Source of the DNA: JALHMQ01 sp037441125
GTDB taxonomy: Bacteria > Pseudomonadota > Gammaproteobacteria > Burkholderiales > Burkholderiaceae_F
Reading direction: 5' to 3'
Assembly (NCBI GenBank): GCA_037441125.1
Contig: JBBIST010000004.1
Location: 21,732 to 85,731, forward strand
DNA: 64,000 bases
Every line of letters starts with the position of its first letter. The first letter of the stretch is position 1. Position numbers and translations under genes: made by a program. Shown here one piece after another: positions 1 through 7,702 of this stretch. Below the pieces are notes generated by a model. The model did not search any database, was not told where the DNA came from, and was given only the letters and a program-made list of their open reading frames with translations.

Positions 1-1
1 G

Positions 2-838
2 GAGGAGATCGTCCACGTGGTCGCCTATCTGCAGACGCTGAAGGGTGACGCAAAGGGCAATCCGGAGTGGGTGACCGACGATCGGCAGTGGGATCCGCGC
101 ACGCGCGACGTGATCCGACCCGACTACGGCGATCCGCTCGATCCGACCGCCAATCCCGGCGTGGCACTGGCCGAGCGGGTGGCGGTGCCGCTGTGGAGCA
201 AGGCGGGTCCGAAGGGCAAGTCCTGCGCCGATTGTCACGGCGCGATCGGGCCGACCGATGCCATCCGCACGCTCGGCACGATCAAGTCGATGCACGGTGT
301 GGCGGTGCGCTATCCGAAGTGGTTCAGCGAACATCGACGCATGATGTCGATCGAGGACTTCCTGGCCGTGCACTCGCCGGAGACGACCGGGCATCCGATG
401 CCGAGCCAGGGCGAAGCGAACCTGACGATGTCGATCCTGGTGAAGATGCAGTCCTACGACATGCCCTACGCGATCGACCTGAAAAACCCGAACGTCCAGG
501 CGGCGGTCAAACGCGGTCAGGAACTCTTCAATCGCCGCGTCGGCCAGCGCGGCCAGGCTTGCGCCGACTGCCACACCGAGCGCGGCGGCGGCCGCAAGTT
601 CCTCGGCGGTCGCAAGCTCGCCGACATCGCCAAGGATCCGATGGTCAATCACCCGTACTGGCGCACCGCCTGGCAGCAGTTGATCGACATCCGCATGCGC
701 ATGCAGTGGTGCATGACGCCGCTGCGCACCAACATGCTGCCCGGCGACGCCCCCGAGTACGCCGACCTGGAAACCTACATCGTCGCCCAGCAGACGCAAC
801 GCGGCGACCGCATGCAGGTACCGCGCCTGGCGCACTAA
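2..838 (+). CDS. soxA: SoxA, diheme cytochrome of the SoxAX complex; probable SoxX-SoxA fusion, 5' end outside window
   Basis: SoxAX is a periplasmic cytochrome complex that couples thiosulfate to the SoxY carrier oxidatively. Numbering from a GTG at 17, there are two CxxCH heme sites (C70/C73/H74 and C182/C185/H186) and a lone Cys232 in an LR-containing stretch where SoxA proteins carry the active-site cysteine. The frame stays open to the window edge, so 17 is probably not the start. The residues just upstream and after it (EEIVHVVAYLQTLKG) look like the terminal helix of a class I cytochrome c, as in SoxX, directly before the usual SoxA N-terminus. This suggests a SoxX-SoxA fusion; only about 13 residues of the upstream domain are visible. 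soxB follows after 121 bases. Confidence 0.88.
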   Translation, partial: EEIVHVVAYLQTLKGDAKGNPEWVTDDRQWDPRTRDVIRPDYGDPLDPTANPGVALAERVAVPLWSKAGPKGKSCADCHGAIGPTDAIRTLGTIKSMHGVAVRYPKWFSEHRRMMSIEDFLAVHSPETTGHPMPSQGEANLTMSILVKMQSYDMPYAIDLKNPNVQAAVKRGQELFNRRVGQRGQACADCHTERGGGRKFLGGRKLADIAKDPMVNHPYWRTAWQQLIDIRMRMQWCMTPLRTNMLPGDAPEYADLETYIVAQQTQRGDRMQVPRLAH

Positions 839-844
839 GGCCGA

Positions 845-871
845 CGGTGCGGCCGGACCCGGGCCGCACCG
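845..871 (+). promoter_or_regulatory. Perfect 10-bp hairpin between soxA and soxB
   Basis: CGGTGCGGCC (845-854) and its exact reverse complement (862-871) flank a 7-nt loop. There is no T-tract, so it is more likely an mRNA-stabilising or attenuating structure within the sox transcript than a full terminator. Function is inferred. Confidence 0.4.
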
Positions 872-959
872 GTTCTGGACTCGCCGCGCGCGATGCCGAC
901 TCGGCGCCGCGCGCACCGCAATCGGGCGGCGCCGCTCGCCGCCGACAAGGATCGCCGCC

Positions 960-2654
960 ATGGAAGTCACGCGACGTGACCTGCTGAAACTGATCGCCAT
1001 CGCCGGCGGCCTTGGGCTGTCGACCAAAGAGTTGCACGCCGCGCTCGGGCCGAAGCAGTTGCTGGCCTTCGAGCCGCTCGGCAACGTCACGCTTCTGCAC
1101 ATGACCGACAGCCACGCGACACTGCTGCCGGTGCACTTCCGCGAGCCGGACACGCTGCTCGGCGTCGGCGCGGAACGCGGCCGCCCGCCCTTTCTGACCG
1201 GCGAAGCCTTCCTCAAGCACTACGGCGTGCGCCGCGGCAGCGCCGAGGCGCATGCCTTGACCTACCTCGACTTCGTCGAGCTGGCGCGCCGCTACGGCCG
1301 CTTCGGCGGCTACGCGCACATCGCCACGCTGGTCAAGCAGGTGCGCGCCGAACGTCCCGGCCGCACCTTGCTGCTCGACGGCGGCGACACGTTGCAGGGT
1401 TCGGCCACCTCGCTGTGGACCGACGCCGAGGACATGGTGCAGGCGATCAACCAGTTGGGCATCGACGTGATGTGCCCGCACTGGGAGTTCACCTTCGGCA
1501 TAGATCGCGTCAAGCAGATCTTCGGCGACAAGGAGCGCCGCGGCAGCTTCAAGGGCGACTTCATCGCCCAAAATGTGGTCGACACCTCCTGGGGTCCGCC
1601 GGGCGAGCCGGTGTTCAAGCCCTACGTCGTGCGCGAGGTGGGCGGCGTGCGCCTGGGGATCGTCGGCCAAGCCTTCCCCTACGTGCCGATCTCGCATCCG
1701 CGCAAGTTCGTTCCCGATCTGAGCTTCGGTATCCGCGACGAGCAGATGCAGGCGCACGTTGACGCCCTGCGCACCAATGAGCGCGTCGACGCCGTCGTGG
1801 TGCTATCGCACAACGGCGTCGGCGTCGACCTGAAGATGGCCGAGCGCGTGCGCGGCATCGACGTCATTCTCGGCGGCCACACGCACGACGGCATCCCGCG
1901 GCCGATCAAGGTCGGAAGCACGCTCGTGATCAACTCCGGCGCCCACGGCAAGTTCCTGTCGCGCCTCGATCTCGACGTGCGCGAGCGCAAGATCCGCGGC
2001 TACCGCTTCAAGCTGATCCCGGTGCTGTCGCAGTTCATCCCGGCCGACGCCGAGATGCAGGCGCTGATCACGCGCGTGCGCGCACCCTACGAGGCGAAGC
2101 TCGGCGAGCGTCTGGCGGTGTCCGACACGCTGCTGTTCCGGCGCGGCAACTTCAACGGCACCTTCGACGAAGTGGTGCTGCAGGCGTTGATGCAGCACTA
2201 CGGCGCGCAGGTGGCGTTTTCGCCCGGCTTTCGCTGGGGCGTGTCGCTGCTGCCGGGCGAAGCGATCACGCTCGAGCACGTCTACAGCCACACCGCGCTC
2301 ACCTACCCGAACACGTGGTCGCGCGAGATGACCGGCGCCGAGATCAAGACGATCATGGAAGACGTCGCCGACAACCTGTTCAACCCCGATCCCTACTACC
2401 GTCAGGGTGGCGACATGGTGCGCGTCGGCGGCGTCAGTTATACGATCAATCCCGGCGGGCGCGCCGGCCAGCGCATCAGCGACCTGCGTATCGGCGACCA
2501 GCCGGTGCAGGCCGATCGCCGCTATCGGGCGGCCGGCTGGGCGAGCATGATGGACGTCGACGGCCCGCCGGTGTTCGATGTGGTGGCCGACCACCTGCGC
2601 CGGGTGAAGACGGTCAGGCTCGACAACCAGCGCCGGGTTCGGGTCAAGGGCTAA
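960..2654 (+). CDS. soxB: SoxB, Sox-pathway sulfohydrolase (dimanganese)
   Basis: SoxB hydrolyses the sulfate group from SoxY-bound cysteine-S-thiosulfonate in the periplasm. The 564-residue protein begins with a Tat signal (VTRRDLLK followed by a hydrophobic stretch), consistent with export of a folded metalloenzyme. Metallophosphoesterase/5'-nucleotidase motifs appear in order: MTDSHA near residue 48, LLDGGDTLQG near 140, LSHNGV near 281 and GGHTHDG near 306. A C-terminal 5'-nucleotidase domain contains HVYSHTALTYPNTW. Length and motifs match the family. The start is the ATG that preserves the whole Tat signal. It lies in a sox cluster after soxA and before a thioredoxin gene. Confidence 0.97.
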   Translation: MEVTRRDLLKLIAIAGGLGLSTKELHAALGPKQLLAFEPLGNVTLLHMTDSHATLLPVHFREPDTLLGVGAERGRPPFLTGEAFLKHYGVRRGSAEAHALTYLDFVELARRYGRFGGYAHIATLVKQVRAERPGRTLLLDGGDTLQGSATSLWTDAEDMVQAINQLGIDVMCPHWEFTFGIDRVKQIFGDKERRGSFKGDFIAQNVVDTSWGPPGEPVFKPYVVREVGGVRLGIVGQAFPYVPISHPRKFVPDLSFGIRDEQMQAHVDALRTNERVDAVVVLSHNGVGVDLKMAERVRGIDVILGGHTHDGIPRPIKVGSTLVINSGAHGKFLSRLDLDVRERKIRGYRFKLIPVLSQFIPADAEMQALITRVRAPYEAKLGERLAVSDTLLFRRGNFNGTFDEVVLQALMQHYGAQVAFSPGFRWGVSLLPGEAITLEHVYSHTALTYPNTWSREMTGAEIKTIMEDVADNLFNPDPYYRQGGDMVRVGGVSYTINPGGRAGQRISDLRIGDQPVQADRRYRAAGWASMMDVDGPPVFDVVADHLRRVKTVRLDNQRRVRVKG

Positions 2655-2683
2655 CTTCGATCGACCTGCTGCCGGAGGGGACG

Positions 2684-3223
2684 ATGAATGCATGGCTGCG
2701 GTTGTTCCTCGTGGTGCTGGGTTTCGCTCTGGCCGGGGCGTCATCGGCGCAGGCGACACGCGATCCGCACGAGCACTTCTTCCAGGCCGGCTTCGGCGAC
2801 TTGAAGGAGGAACTGGCGCTGGCGCGCGCCGAGGGCAAGCGCGGGCTGTTCCTGATGTTCTCCGCCGAGCACTGCCCGCCGTGTCTGGTCATGAAGCGCA
2901 CGGTGCTCAACCAGGTGGCGGTGCAGGAACACTTCCGGCGCCACTTCCGCGTGCTCGAGATCGACTTCAACGGCGACGTCGAGATGACCGACGTCGACGG
3001 GCGCACGATGCGCGCCAAGGACTACGCGCAGAAAGTCGCGCGCGTGCGCGCCACGCCGACCTTCATGGTGATCGGACTCGACGGCAAGGAGGTCCTGCGC
3101 CACGCCGGCACGACCGAGGGCCCGCGCCAGTTCATGTGGCTGGCCGATTACGTCGTCAACCGCGAGTACCGGCAGCGGCCGTTCGAAGCGTTCTGGCGCG
3201 ATCGCCTCGCGGCCGGCCGCTAG
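2684..3223 (+). CDS. soxW: SoxW-like exported thioredoxin
   Basis: A 179-residue protein with an N-terminal signal peptide (hydrophobic residues 5-18, AXA-type end near 22) and a thioredoxin fold with a CPPC redox site (C64, C67). A cis-proline is visible in the RATPTF segment. It starts 29 bases after soxB behind a GGAGGGG ribosome site, so it is probably in the same operon. SoxW-type thioredoxins keep periplasmic Sox thiols reduced. The assignment rests on CxxC, export and position; a general DsbD-family thioredoxin is the alternative. Confidence 0.8.
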   Translation: MNAWLRLFLVVLGFALAGASSAQATRDPHEHFFQAGFGDLKEELALARAEGKRGLFLMFSAEHCPPCLVMKRTVLNQVAVQEHFRRHFRVLEIDFNGDVEMTDVDGRTMRAKDYAQKVARVRATPTFMVIGLDGKEVLRHAGTTEGPRQFMWLADYVVNREYRQRPFEAFWRDRLAAGR

Positions 3224-3328
3224 GCGCCCGTCTGCGCCGGCGCGGTCGCGCGAGAAGCGCGGGGGTTCCGCCCGGACACGCTGTCGCAGGCCGGCCGCTT
3301 CGCGGCAGCCGCCGGCGGCTCGATCGTC

Positions 3329-4030
3329 CTACAGCCGCAGGTAGGTGTATCCCTCGCGCGCCTGCAACCGGCTGATCTCGGCGATGCCTGACGGCACCAG
3401 TTGCGCCTCGGCGATGACGTTTCGGGCATCGATCTGCCGGCGCGTCAGGGTGTTGCTGCAGACGCGGAACTCGACGCCGCGGGCGCGCAACTCGCGCACC
3501 TGCGCGGCGTAGGGCCGACCGCCGTCGTCGCTGGCCCCCTGCAGCAGGAACTCGACCCCATGGTTGTGGGCGACGACTACGATCTTCGCGTCCGGCGCAG
3601 CGTCCAGGTGATTGCGCAGCGTGCGCAGGCTGGAGGAGACATGCTCGTTGCCGGCGATGTGGTAGACGACGCGCGTTCCGGCGGGCGCCGGCTCCAGCCC
3701 CGACCACGGCTGCGCGACCAAGATCCAAGCCACCAGCAGCAGCGCCGCCAGACCGGGGGCTGCCGCAAGCCATCCGGCCGGAACACGACGCGCGTCGCGA
3801 TGACCGTCGGGTGCGCGCAGCGAAGCGCGTAACGAGGCGCGCAGCCGCGCCGGCGCCGGCTGCGCCGGGCAGGCCAACGCCACCGCCCGGCCGAGCGCTT
3901 CCAGGCTCTGCGCTGCCGCGCGGCAGCGCCCGCAATCTGCCAGGTGCTCGTCGACCGCGCGCGCCTGCGCCGGGTCGAGTTCGCCGTCGGCGCGCGCGCC
4001 GAGCAGCTCGGCGGCCTCGATGCAGTTCAT
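3329..4030 (-). CDS. Membrane anti-sigma factor (ZAS domain) fused to a C-terminal DsrE-like domain
   Basis: 233 residues in three parts. Residues 1-45 form a zinc-finger anti-sigma (ZAS) domain with Cys3 and the H29-x3-C33-x2-C36 motif. Residues about 87-106 are one transmembrane helix. Residues about 117-233 form a DsrE/DsrF-like domain with a single Cys191 in EFRVCSNTL. The start codon overlaps the sigma gene stop (ATGA), the usual translational coupling of sigma and anti-sigma factors. The predicted topology puts the zinc domain in the cytoplasm and the DsrE domain in the periplasm. About half of the DsrE-like part is identical to the exported protein at 4747-5205. Anti-sigma factors with an extracytoplasmic DsrE domain are not an arrangement I know. 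Sensing of sulfur species through Cys191 is inferred. Confidence 0.85.
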   Translation of the reverse strand: MNCIEAAELLGARADGELDPAQARAVDEHLADCGRCRAAAQSLEALGRAVALACPAQPAPARLRASLRASLRAPDGHRDARRVPAGWLAAAPGLAALLLVAWILVAQPWSGLEPAPAGTRVVYHIAGNEHVSSSLRTLRNHLDAAPDAKIVVVAHNHGVEFLLQGASDDGGRPYAAQVRELRARGVEFRVCSNTLTRRQIDARNVIAEAQLVPSGIAEISRLQAREGYTYLRL

Positions 4031-4581
4031 GTTCCCGTCCGTTTGCCTGAAACTCGCTGGCCGATGAGCGTCTGCAACCTTCGCCGTGCCCGAGCCAGCC
4101 GCGACATCACGGTGCCGATCGGCGCGCCGACGATCCGTGCGATCTCCTTGTACGAACAGCCGTCGACTTGCCGCAGCCGCAGGACCTCGCGGAAGTCGTG
4201 CGGCAACTGCGCCATGCAGGCGCGAACCAGGTCGGCATCAGCGCGCGCGATCGCTGCCGCTTCCGGACTGACCGGCAGCACCACGACGGCGCCGGCTGCA
4301 ACGCCGGCGTGCAGGTCCTCGTCGAAGTCTTCCGCCGTTCCCGGCAGGCGTTCGCGTTCCAACAGTTCGTAGCAGGCATTGCGCACGATCTTCAGCAGCC
4401 AGGGGCGGCCGTCGTCACCGCGCATTCCGTTGAAGTAGCGATAGGCACGCAGGTAAGCCTCCTGGACCGCGTCCTCGGCCAGCGCGTCGTCGCGCAGCAG
4501 GCAGCGTGCGAGGCCGAAGGCCGCGTCCAGATGCGGCAGCATGAGCCGCTCGAAGCGGTCGCGCTCGGATGGCTCGTGCAT
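4027..4581 (-). CDS. ECF-family RNA polymerase sigma factor
   Basis: 184 residues with the sigma-70 region 2 motif (DALAEDAVQEAYLRAYRYF, about 31-49) and region 4 helix-turn-helix (DFREVLRLRQ, then YKEIARIVGAPIGTVMSRL), without regions 1 and 3, as in ECF sigma factors. A 4-base overlap couples it to the anti-sigma gene downstream. Its ATG lies only about 8 bases after a predicted -10 element, so the mRNA may be leaderless; an internal ATG at 4542 is the alternative start but would cut into region 2. It probably transcribes both its own operon and the divergent exported DsrE gene. The ECF assignment is certain; the targets are inferred. Confidence 0.93.
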   Translation of the reverse strand: MHEPSERDRFERLMLPHLDAAFGLARCLLRDDALAEDAVQEAYLRAYRYFNGMRGDDGRPWLLKIVRNACYELLERERLPGTAEDFDEDLHAGVAAGAVVVLPVSPEAAAIARADADLVRACMAQLPHDFREVLRLRQVDGCSYKEIARIVGAPIGTVMSRLARARRRLQTLIGQRVSGKRTGT

Positions 4582-4588
4582 GCAGTAG

Positions 4589-4648
4589 AGATCGCTCGCA
4601 GACGGCGTCTATTCCCGGCCGGGAATAAACCCGTGCCGGTTGCGGTAT
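4589..4648. promoter_or_regulatory. Divergent ECF-type promoters sharing a palindromic -35 region
   Basis: A perfect 18-bp palindrome TATTCCCGGCCGGGAATA (4610-4627) places GGGAATA, a typical ECF -35 element, on each strand. Exactly 15 bases after GGGAATA there is CGGTAT on the plus strand (4643-4648) and CGATCT on the minus strand (4594-4589). Plus leads to the exported DsrE gene and minus to the sigma/anti-sigma operon. The mirror symmetry suggests both are autoregulated by the linked sigma factor. No transcript data support this. Confidence 0.6.
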
Positions 4649-4746
4649 GGCGGGTCATGCCGGAAGGCGCAGCGCGCAGCGCTGCGCCGCGGCAGGCGAT
4701 CGGGGGACCGCCGGTCGATCGACACGCTCAACAACCAGGAGACACG

Positions 4747-5205
4747 ATGAACAGGACCATGAAAGCGATCGCCTTCGCTGCAGCGCTCGTCGCGCTGCCG
4801 ATCGTCACGGCGGGCGCAAGTGCCGCAGCGCCGGGCTCCGGCCCGGTCGGACCGGACAAGGTCGTCTATCACGTCAACGACACCGACCAGCAGGCGAGCA
4901 ACGCGTTGCGCAACATCTCCAACCATCTCGAAGTCAATCCGGCCGCGAGGATCGTCGTCGTCACGCATGCCCGCGGCGTTGACTTCTTGTTCAACAACGC
5001 CAGGGATGCCAACGGCAACCCGTACGGGGTCGCCGTCGCGCAACTGAACCTGCGCGGGGTACGGTTCGACGTGTGCGAGATCACGCTGCGCAACCGACAG
5101 CTCTCGAAGGACCGATTCATTCCCGAGGCCTCTTTCGTTCCCTCCGGGGTGGCGGAGATTACGCGCCTGCAACAGCGCGAGGGCTACGCTTACCTGCGTC
5201 CTTGA
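4747..5205 (+). CDS. Exported DsrE/DsrF-like protein
   Basis: 152 residues with a clear signal peptide (MNRTMKAIAF start, hydrophobic core to about residue 20, AXA-type end near 27). A DsrE-like domain follows, with one Cys110 in RFDVCEITL. The domain aligns along its whole length with the periplasmic part of the neighbouring anti-sigma factor, sharing about half its residues, including the Cys and the VPSG and REGY..LR blocks. It starts after an AGGAG site. Exported DsrE-like proteins (COG1416 type) exist in many proteobacteria without a settled function. Divergence from the sigma operon suggests it is a target or ligand partner of that system. Confidence 0.85.
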   Translation: MNRTMKAIAFAAALVALPIVTAGASAAAPGSGPVGPDKVVYHVNDTDQQASNALRNISNHLEVNPAARIVVVTHARGVDFLFNNARDANGNPYGVAVAQLNLRGVRFDVCEITLRNRQLSKDRFIPEASFVPSGVAEITRLQQREGYAYLRP

Positions 5206-5236
5206 CCTCGCGCGCGGTATCGAACCCGCTGCGCCT

Positions 5237-5263
5237 GCGAGCGCCGGCCCGAGGTCGGCGCTC
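5237..5263. terminator. Candidate bidirectional hairpin between convergent genes
   Basis: CGAGCGCCG (5237-5245) and CGGCGCTCG (5255-5263) form a 9-bp stem with a 9-nt loop, directly between the exported DsrE gene and the end of the TauD-like gene. There is no T-run. Confidence 0.35.
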
Positions 5264-5264
5264 G

Positions 5265-6167
5265 TCACGCTTCGCCGGCCGCGCCGATCCGCTCGTAATA
5301 GCGGGCGCGCAGCACGAGGCGCGTGTGCGCCGGCGAATCGGTGAAGGCGGCGCGGTCGTGCAGGACGTTGTTGCACACGATCCCCATGCCCGGCTCCTGG
5401 CGCACCTGCAACACGTGCGGACTGGACGCGAGAACGCGCTGCAGCGCGTCGGCCGCGGCGCGCACGGCGTCGTCGTCGCTCCAGGCAATGCTGCGCGTGC
5501 GCGCCGTGTAGCGCATGTGCAGGTGGCCGCCGGCGTCGAGCGAAAACACCGGCCCGGTCTGGTCGCCTCGAGCGACCTCGCCTTCTTCCGCGCGCGCCGG
5601 GATGGTCATCGCGTCCGGCCGCATCAGCGCGGCGATGTGCGCCGGGTCTTGGTCGCGCAGCGCGATGTAGGCCAGTTCGTGATCGAGCAGGCGGTTCTCG
5701 CCGCCGTCTTCGGCGCGCTGCACGCAGTGCAGGATCATGGCGCGGATCCTGCGCTCGGGCGGGTTGTAGTAGCCGTCGGTGTGCCAGCGGATCGCCCGGT
5801 CCGTGTACGGGATGTAACCGGTTCGGGTGCCGCTGGCGGCCACCGCCAAGGGGGTGATGCCGTCGTCGTCGGCCAGATAGTTGACGTCGAGCGTGCGCAG
5901 GCCAAGCTGGGCGCCGATCGCGCGCGCGATCCGGGTCGCGTGTTCGCCGTCCGGCGGGCCGACGTAGACCGCCATGTTGGTGCGCGCGCAGCGCTCGAGC
6001 AGCGCTTCGCGCTCGGCCGCGCTCAGCCGCAACGGGTCGGCGACCTCGACCGCGACGTCGGCCACGGTGCGCGCGCGACCGTCGAGCTTGCGCTGGCGCC
6101 ACTGGCGGTAGGCGCGGTCGTTGCCGAGATCGAACGGGCTGTCCGCGGAGGCGCACATCGCCTTCAT
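5265..6167 (-). CDS. TauD/TfdA-like Fe(II)/2-oxoglutarate-dependent oxygenase family protein
   Basis: 300 residues. The HxD iron-binding motif is WHTDGYYNPP (H129, D131) and a distal histidine sits near 270 (VLHDRAAF), followed by arginines suited to 2-oxoglutarate binding. This is the clavaminate synthase/TauD fold, whose members include taurine and sulfonate oxygenases; the substrate here is unknown. It is the last gene of a minus-strand cluster and its ATG overlaps the preceding stop by 4 bases. Position beside DsrC-like and TusA-like genes suggests an organosulfur substrate or a sulfur-linked hydroxylation, which is inference. Confidence 0.75.
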   Translation of the reverse strand: MKAMCASADSPFDLGNDRAYRQWRQRKLDGRARTVADVAVEVADPLRLSAAEREALLERCARTNMAVYVGPPDGEHATRIARAIGAQLGLRTLDVNYLADDDGITPLAVAASGTRTGYIPYTDRAIRWHTDGYYNPPERRIRAMILHCVQRAEDGGENRLLDHELAYIALRDQDPAHIAALMRPDAMTIPARAEEGEVARGDQTGPVFSLDAGGHLHMRYTARTRSIAWSDDDAVRAAADALQRVLASSPHVLQVRQEPGMGIVCNNVLHDRAAFTDSPAHTRLVLRARYYERIGAAGEA

Positions 6168-6841
6168 TCCGGCGGCATCGGCGCGTCGCTGCGTGGCGGC
6201 ACGCCGGGCATCTCCGGGAACGGTCCGTCGGCGGGATCGGCGGCCTGGGCGACGATCGAGCCAGCGGTGCCGATCGTGTTGTCTAATACGCGGCGCAAGG
6301 TCGAGATCGCCTCGGGCGCCTCGAACGACATCACCTGATCGGCGACCCAGGCGCGGTCCTGCGGCGCGACCACGGCCAGCAGCGCCGAGCTGCAGCAGCG
6401 CATGAAGTCGGCCGCCTGGCCTTCGCCTTCGCCGAAGTCGAGCTGCGCGTAGTCATCGGCGCGGATGTTGAACAGGTCGATGAAGCGCCGCTGCGCCGCC
6501 TCCTGGTCGGTGGCGAGCAGCCGCGCCTCGTTCTCGGCCACCAGGTCAGCGAGCTTCCTGACCATCGACACGGTGAACACGCGACGCTCGGGCAGAGCCA
6601 GGCGGGCAAAGGCGAGCCGATCGGCGACCTGGCTGAGAAACACCAGGTATTCGCGCAGGACGTCGAAGAACTGCTCGCTCGCCTCGATCTCGAACTGCGC
6701 ACTGCGCATGCGCTTGATCGTGGCCACACCGAGCCGCCAGGCGCTGAAGGCGGCCACGCCGGCGAGTGTGGCCGGATCGCGCGCCTTGTCCTTGGCGAAA
6801 AAGCGGCTCTTCGTGCGCCGCAGGATGGCCGAAGCGCTCAA
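6164..6841 (-). CDS. Conserved-looking protein of unknown function in the sulfur cluster
   Basis: 225 residues, largely helical, with one CC pair (RCCSSAL, about residues 148-149) and a short region near 38-44 (KRMRSAQFEIEASEQFF) that could pack as a helical bundle. I recognise no family. The best start is a TTG at 6841 overlapping the stop of the DsrC-like gene (TTGA), and its own stop overlaps the TauD-like ATG, so it is translationally coupled on both sides. That argues for a real gene working with both neighbours. Confidence 0.65.
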   Translation of the reverse strand: MSASAILRRTKSRFFAKDKARDPATLAGVAAFSAWRLGVATIKRMRSAQFEIEASEQFFDVLREYLVFLSQVADRLAFARLALPERRVFTVSMVRKLADLVAENEARLLATDQEAAQRRFIDLFNIRADDYAQLDFGEGEGQAADFMRCCSSALLAVVAPQDRAWVADQVMSFEAPEAISTLRRVLDNTIGTAGSIVAQAADPADGPFPEMPGVPPRSDAPMPPE

Positions 6842-7167
6842 TAGCCTCCCTTGCCGAAGGGCTTCGGCAGTCCGGCGATCTTGACCCCCTGCTTGGCCGG
6901 GCCGCCCGGGAACAGGTCGTACAGGGTCTTGCTGTCGTGGTGCGGCAGCAACTCGACCAGCTCCTTCAACATGTTGCGGTAGTTCGGCGTCTGCCCGTGC
7001 TCGCGATACTGGTCGCGCAGGTAGTTGATCACCGCCCAGTGATCGTCGCTGAGGGCGATGCCTTCGGCCTCGGCGATGACCGCGGGCACGTCGTCGCCGT
7101 AGTTCGCTTCCAGCAGGTAGCCTTCTTCATCGGTTGGCAGTTCGGTGCCGTTGACTTGATAGGTCAT
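6838..7167 (-). CDS. DsrC/TusE-family protein lacking both redox cysteines
   Basis: 109 residues with the DsrC/TusE fold signature (TDEEGYLL near 12-19, DDHWAVINYLR near 41-51, LYDLFPGGPAKQG near 82-94). The C-terminus ends GLPKPFGKGGY, where true DsrC has GLPKPTGCV, and AKQAC is replaced by AKQGV. No cysteine exists anywhere in the protein. It therefore cannot carry a persulfide or form the DsrC trisulfide. Cys-less DsrC homologues (sometimes called RspA) have been discussed as possibly regulatory. It is coupled to the unknown gene downstream. Confidence 0.88.
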   Translation of the reverse strand: MTYQVNGTELPTDEEGYLLEANYGDDVPAVIAEAEGIALSDDHWAVINYLRDQYREHGQTPNYRNMLKELVELLPHHDSKTLYDLFPGGPAKQGVKIAGLPKPFGKGGY

Positions 7168-7185
7168 CGGGTCGTGCTCCTCGCG

Positions 7186-7677
7186 TCAATTGACCGTGGC
7201 GCCGGCCGCGGTCAGGTAGAACTCGAACTCGCCCGGCGCCGGCTCGAAGCGATCGACCAGGCGCACCGCGCCGTCGGCGGTCCAGGCATCGACATCGGCC
7301 GGGGCGCTCGGGCAGTTGCTGATCAGCACCAGCACTTCGCCCGGTCGCATGCCGCGCAGCAGGCGGCGTGCCTCGACGATCGGCCCCGGGCAACTCGCGC
7401 CTCGCAGGTCGAGCACGACGCTGCCGCGGCTGGCCGCCGACAGCGTCGGGCGCCGGATCGTGTAGGCGTAGCGGCGGCCGTTGATCCGCTCGGTGGCGAT
7501 CACTTCATGGCCGGTCTGATCGGCCCAGGAGCGCAGGTCGTCGCCGGTTCCGGGACAGTCGGAGATCAGCACCAGCGACTGTCCATCGGGCAGATCGTCG
7601 AGCATCTTCTTGGCGCCGAGCAGCGGCAGCGGGCACGACAGTCCGGTCATGTCGAGGCGAATCGGCGGCGGGCTCAT
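7186..7677 (-). CDS. Tandem TusA-TusA fusion protein
   Basis: 163 residues made of two TusA (SirA-like) domains: residues 6-75 with CPLP (Cys15) and 86-158 with CPGP (Cys96), the sulfur-accepting motif of TusA. Each half has a second cysteine at the matching place in a SDCP/SNCP turn (Cys41, Cys122), so the domains look like an old duplication that kept two Cys each. The ATG at 7677 is preceded by AGGGAGGAT. TusA proteins pass persulfide sulfur between rhodanese, DsrE-type proteins and DsrC; a two-domain form could relay sulfur internally. It lies between the Cas6-like and Cys-less DsrC genes. Confidence 0.9.
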   Translation of the reverse strand: MSPPPIRLDMTGLSCPLPLLGAKKMLDDLPDGQSLVLISDCPGTGDDLRSWADQTGHEVIATERINGRRYAYTIRRPTLSAASRGSVVLDLRGASCPGPIVEARRLLRGMRPGEVLVLISNCPSAPADVDAWTADGAVRLVDRFEPAPGEFEFYLTAAGATVN

Positions 7678-7702
7678 GGCAACGTCATCCTCCCTGCGGG
7701 CG

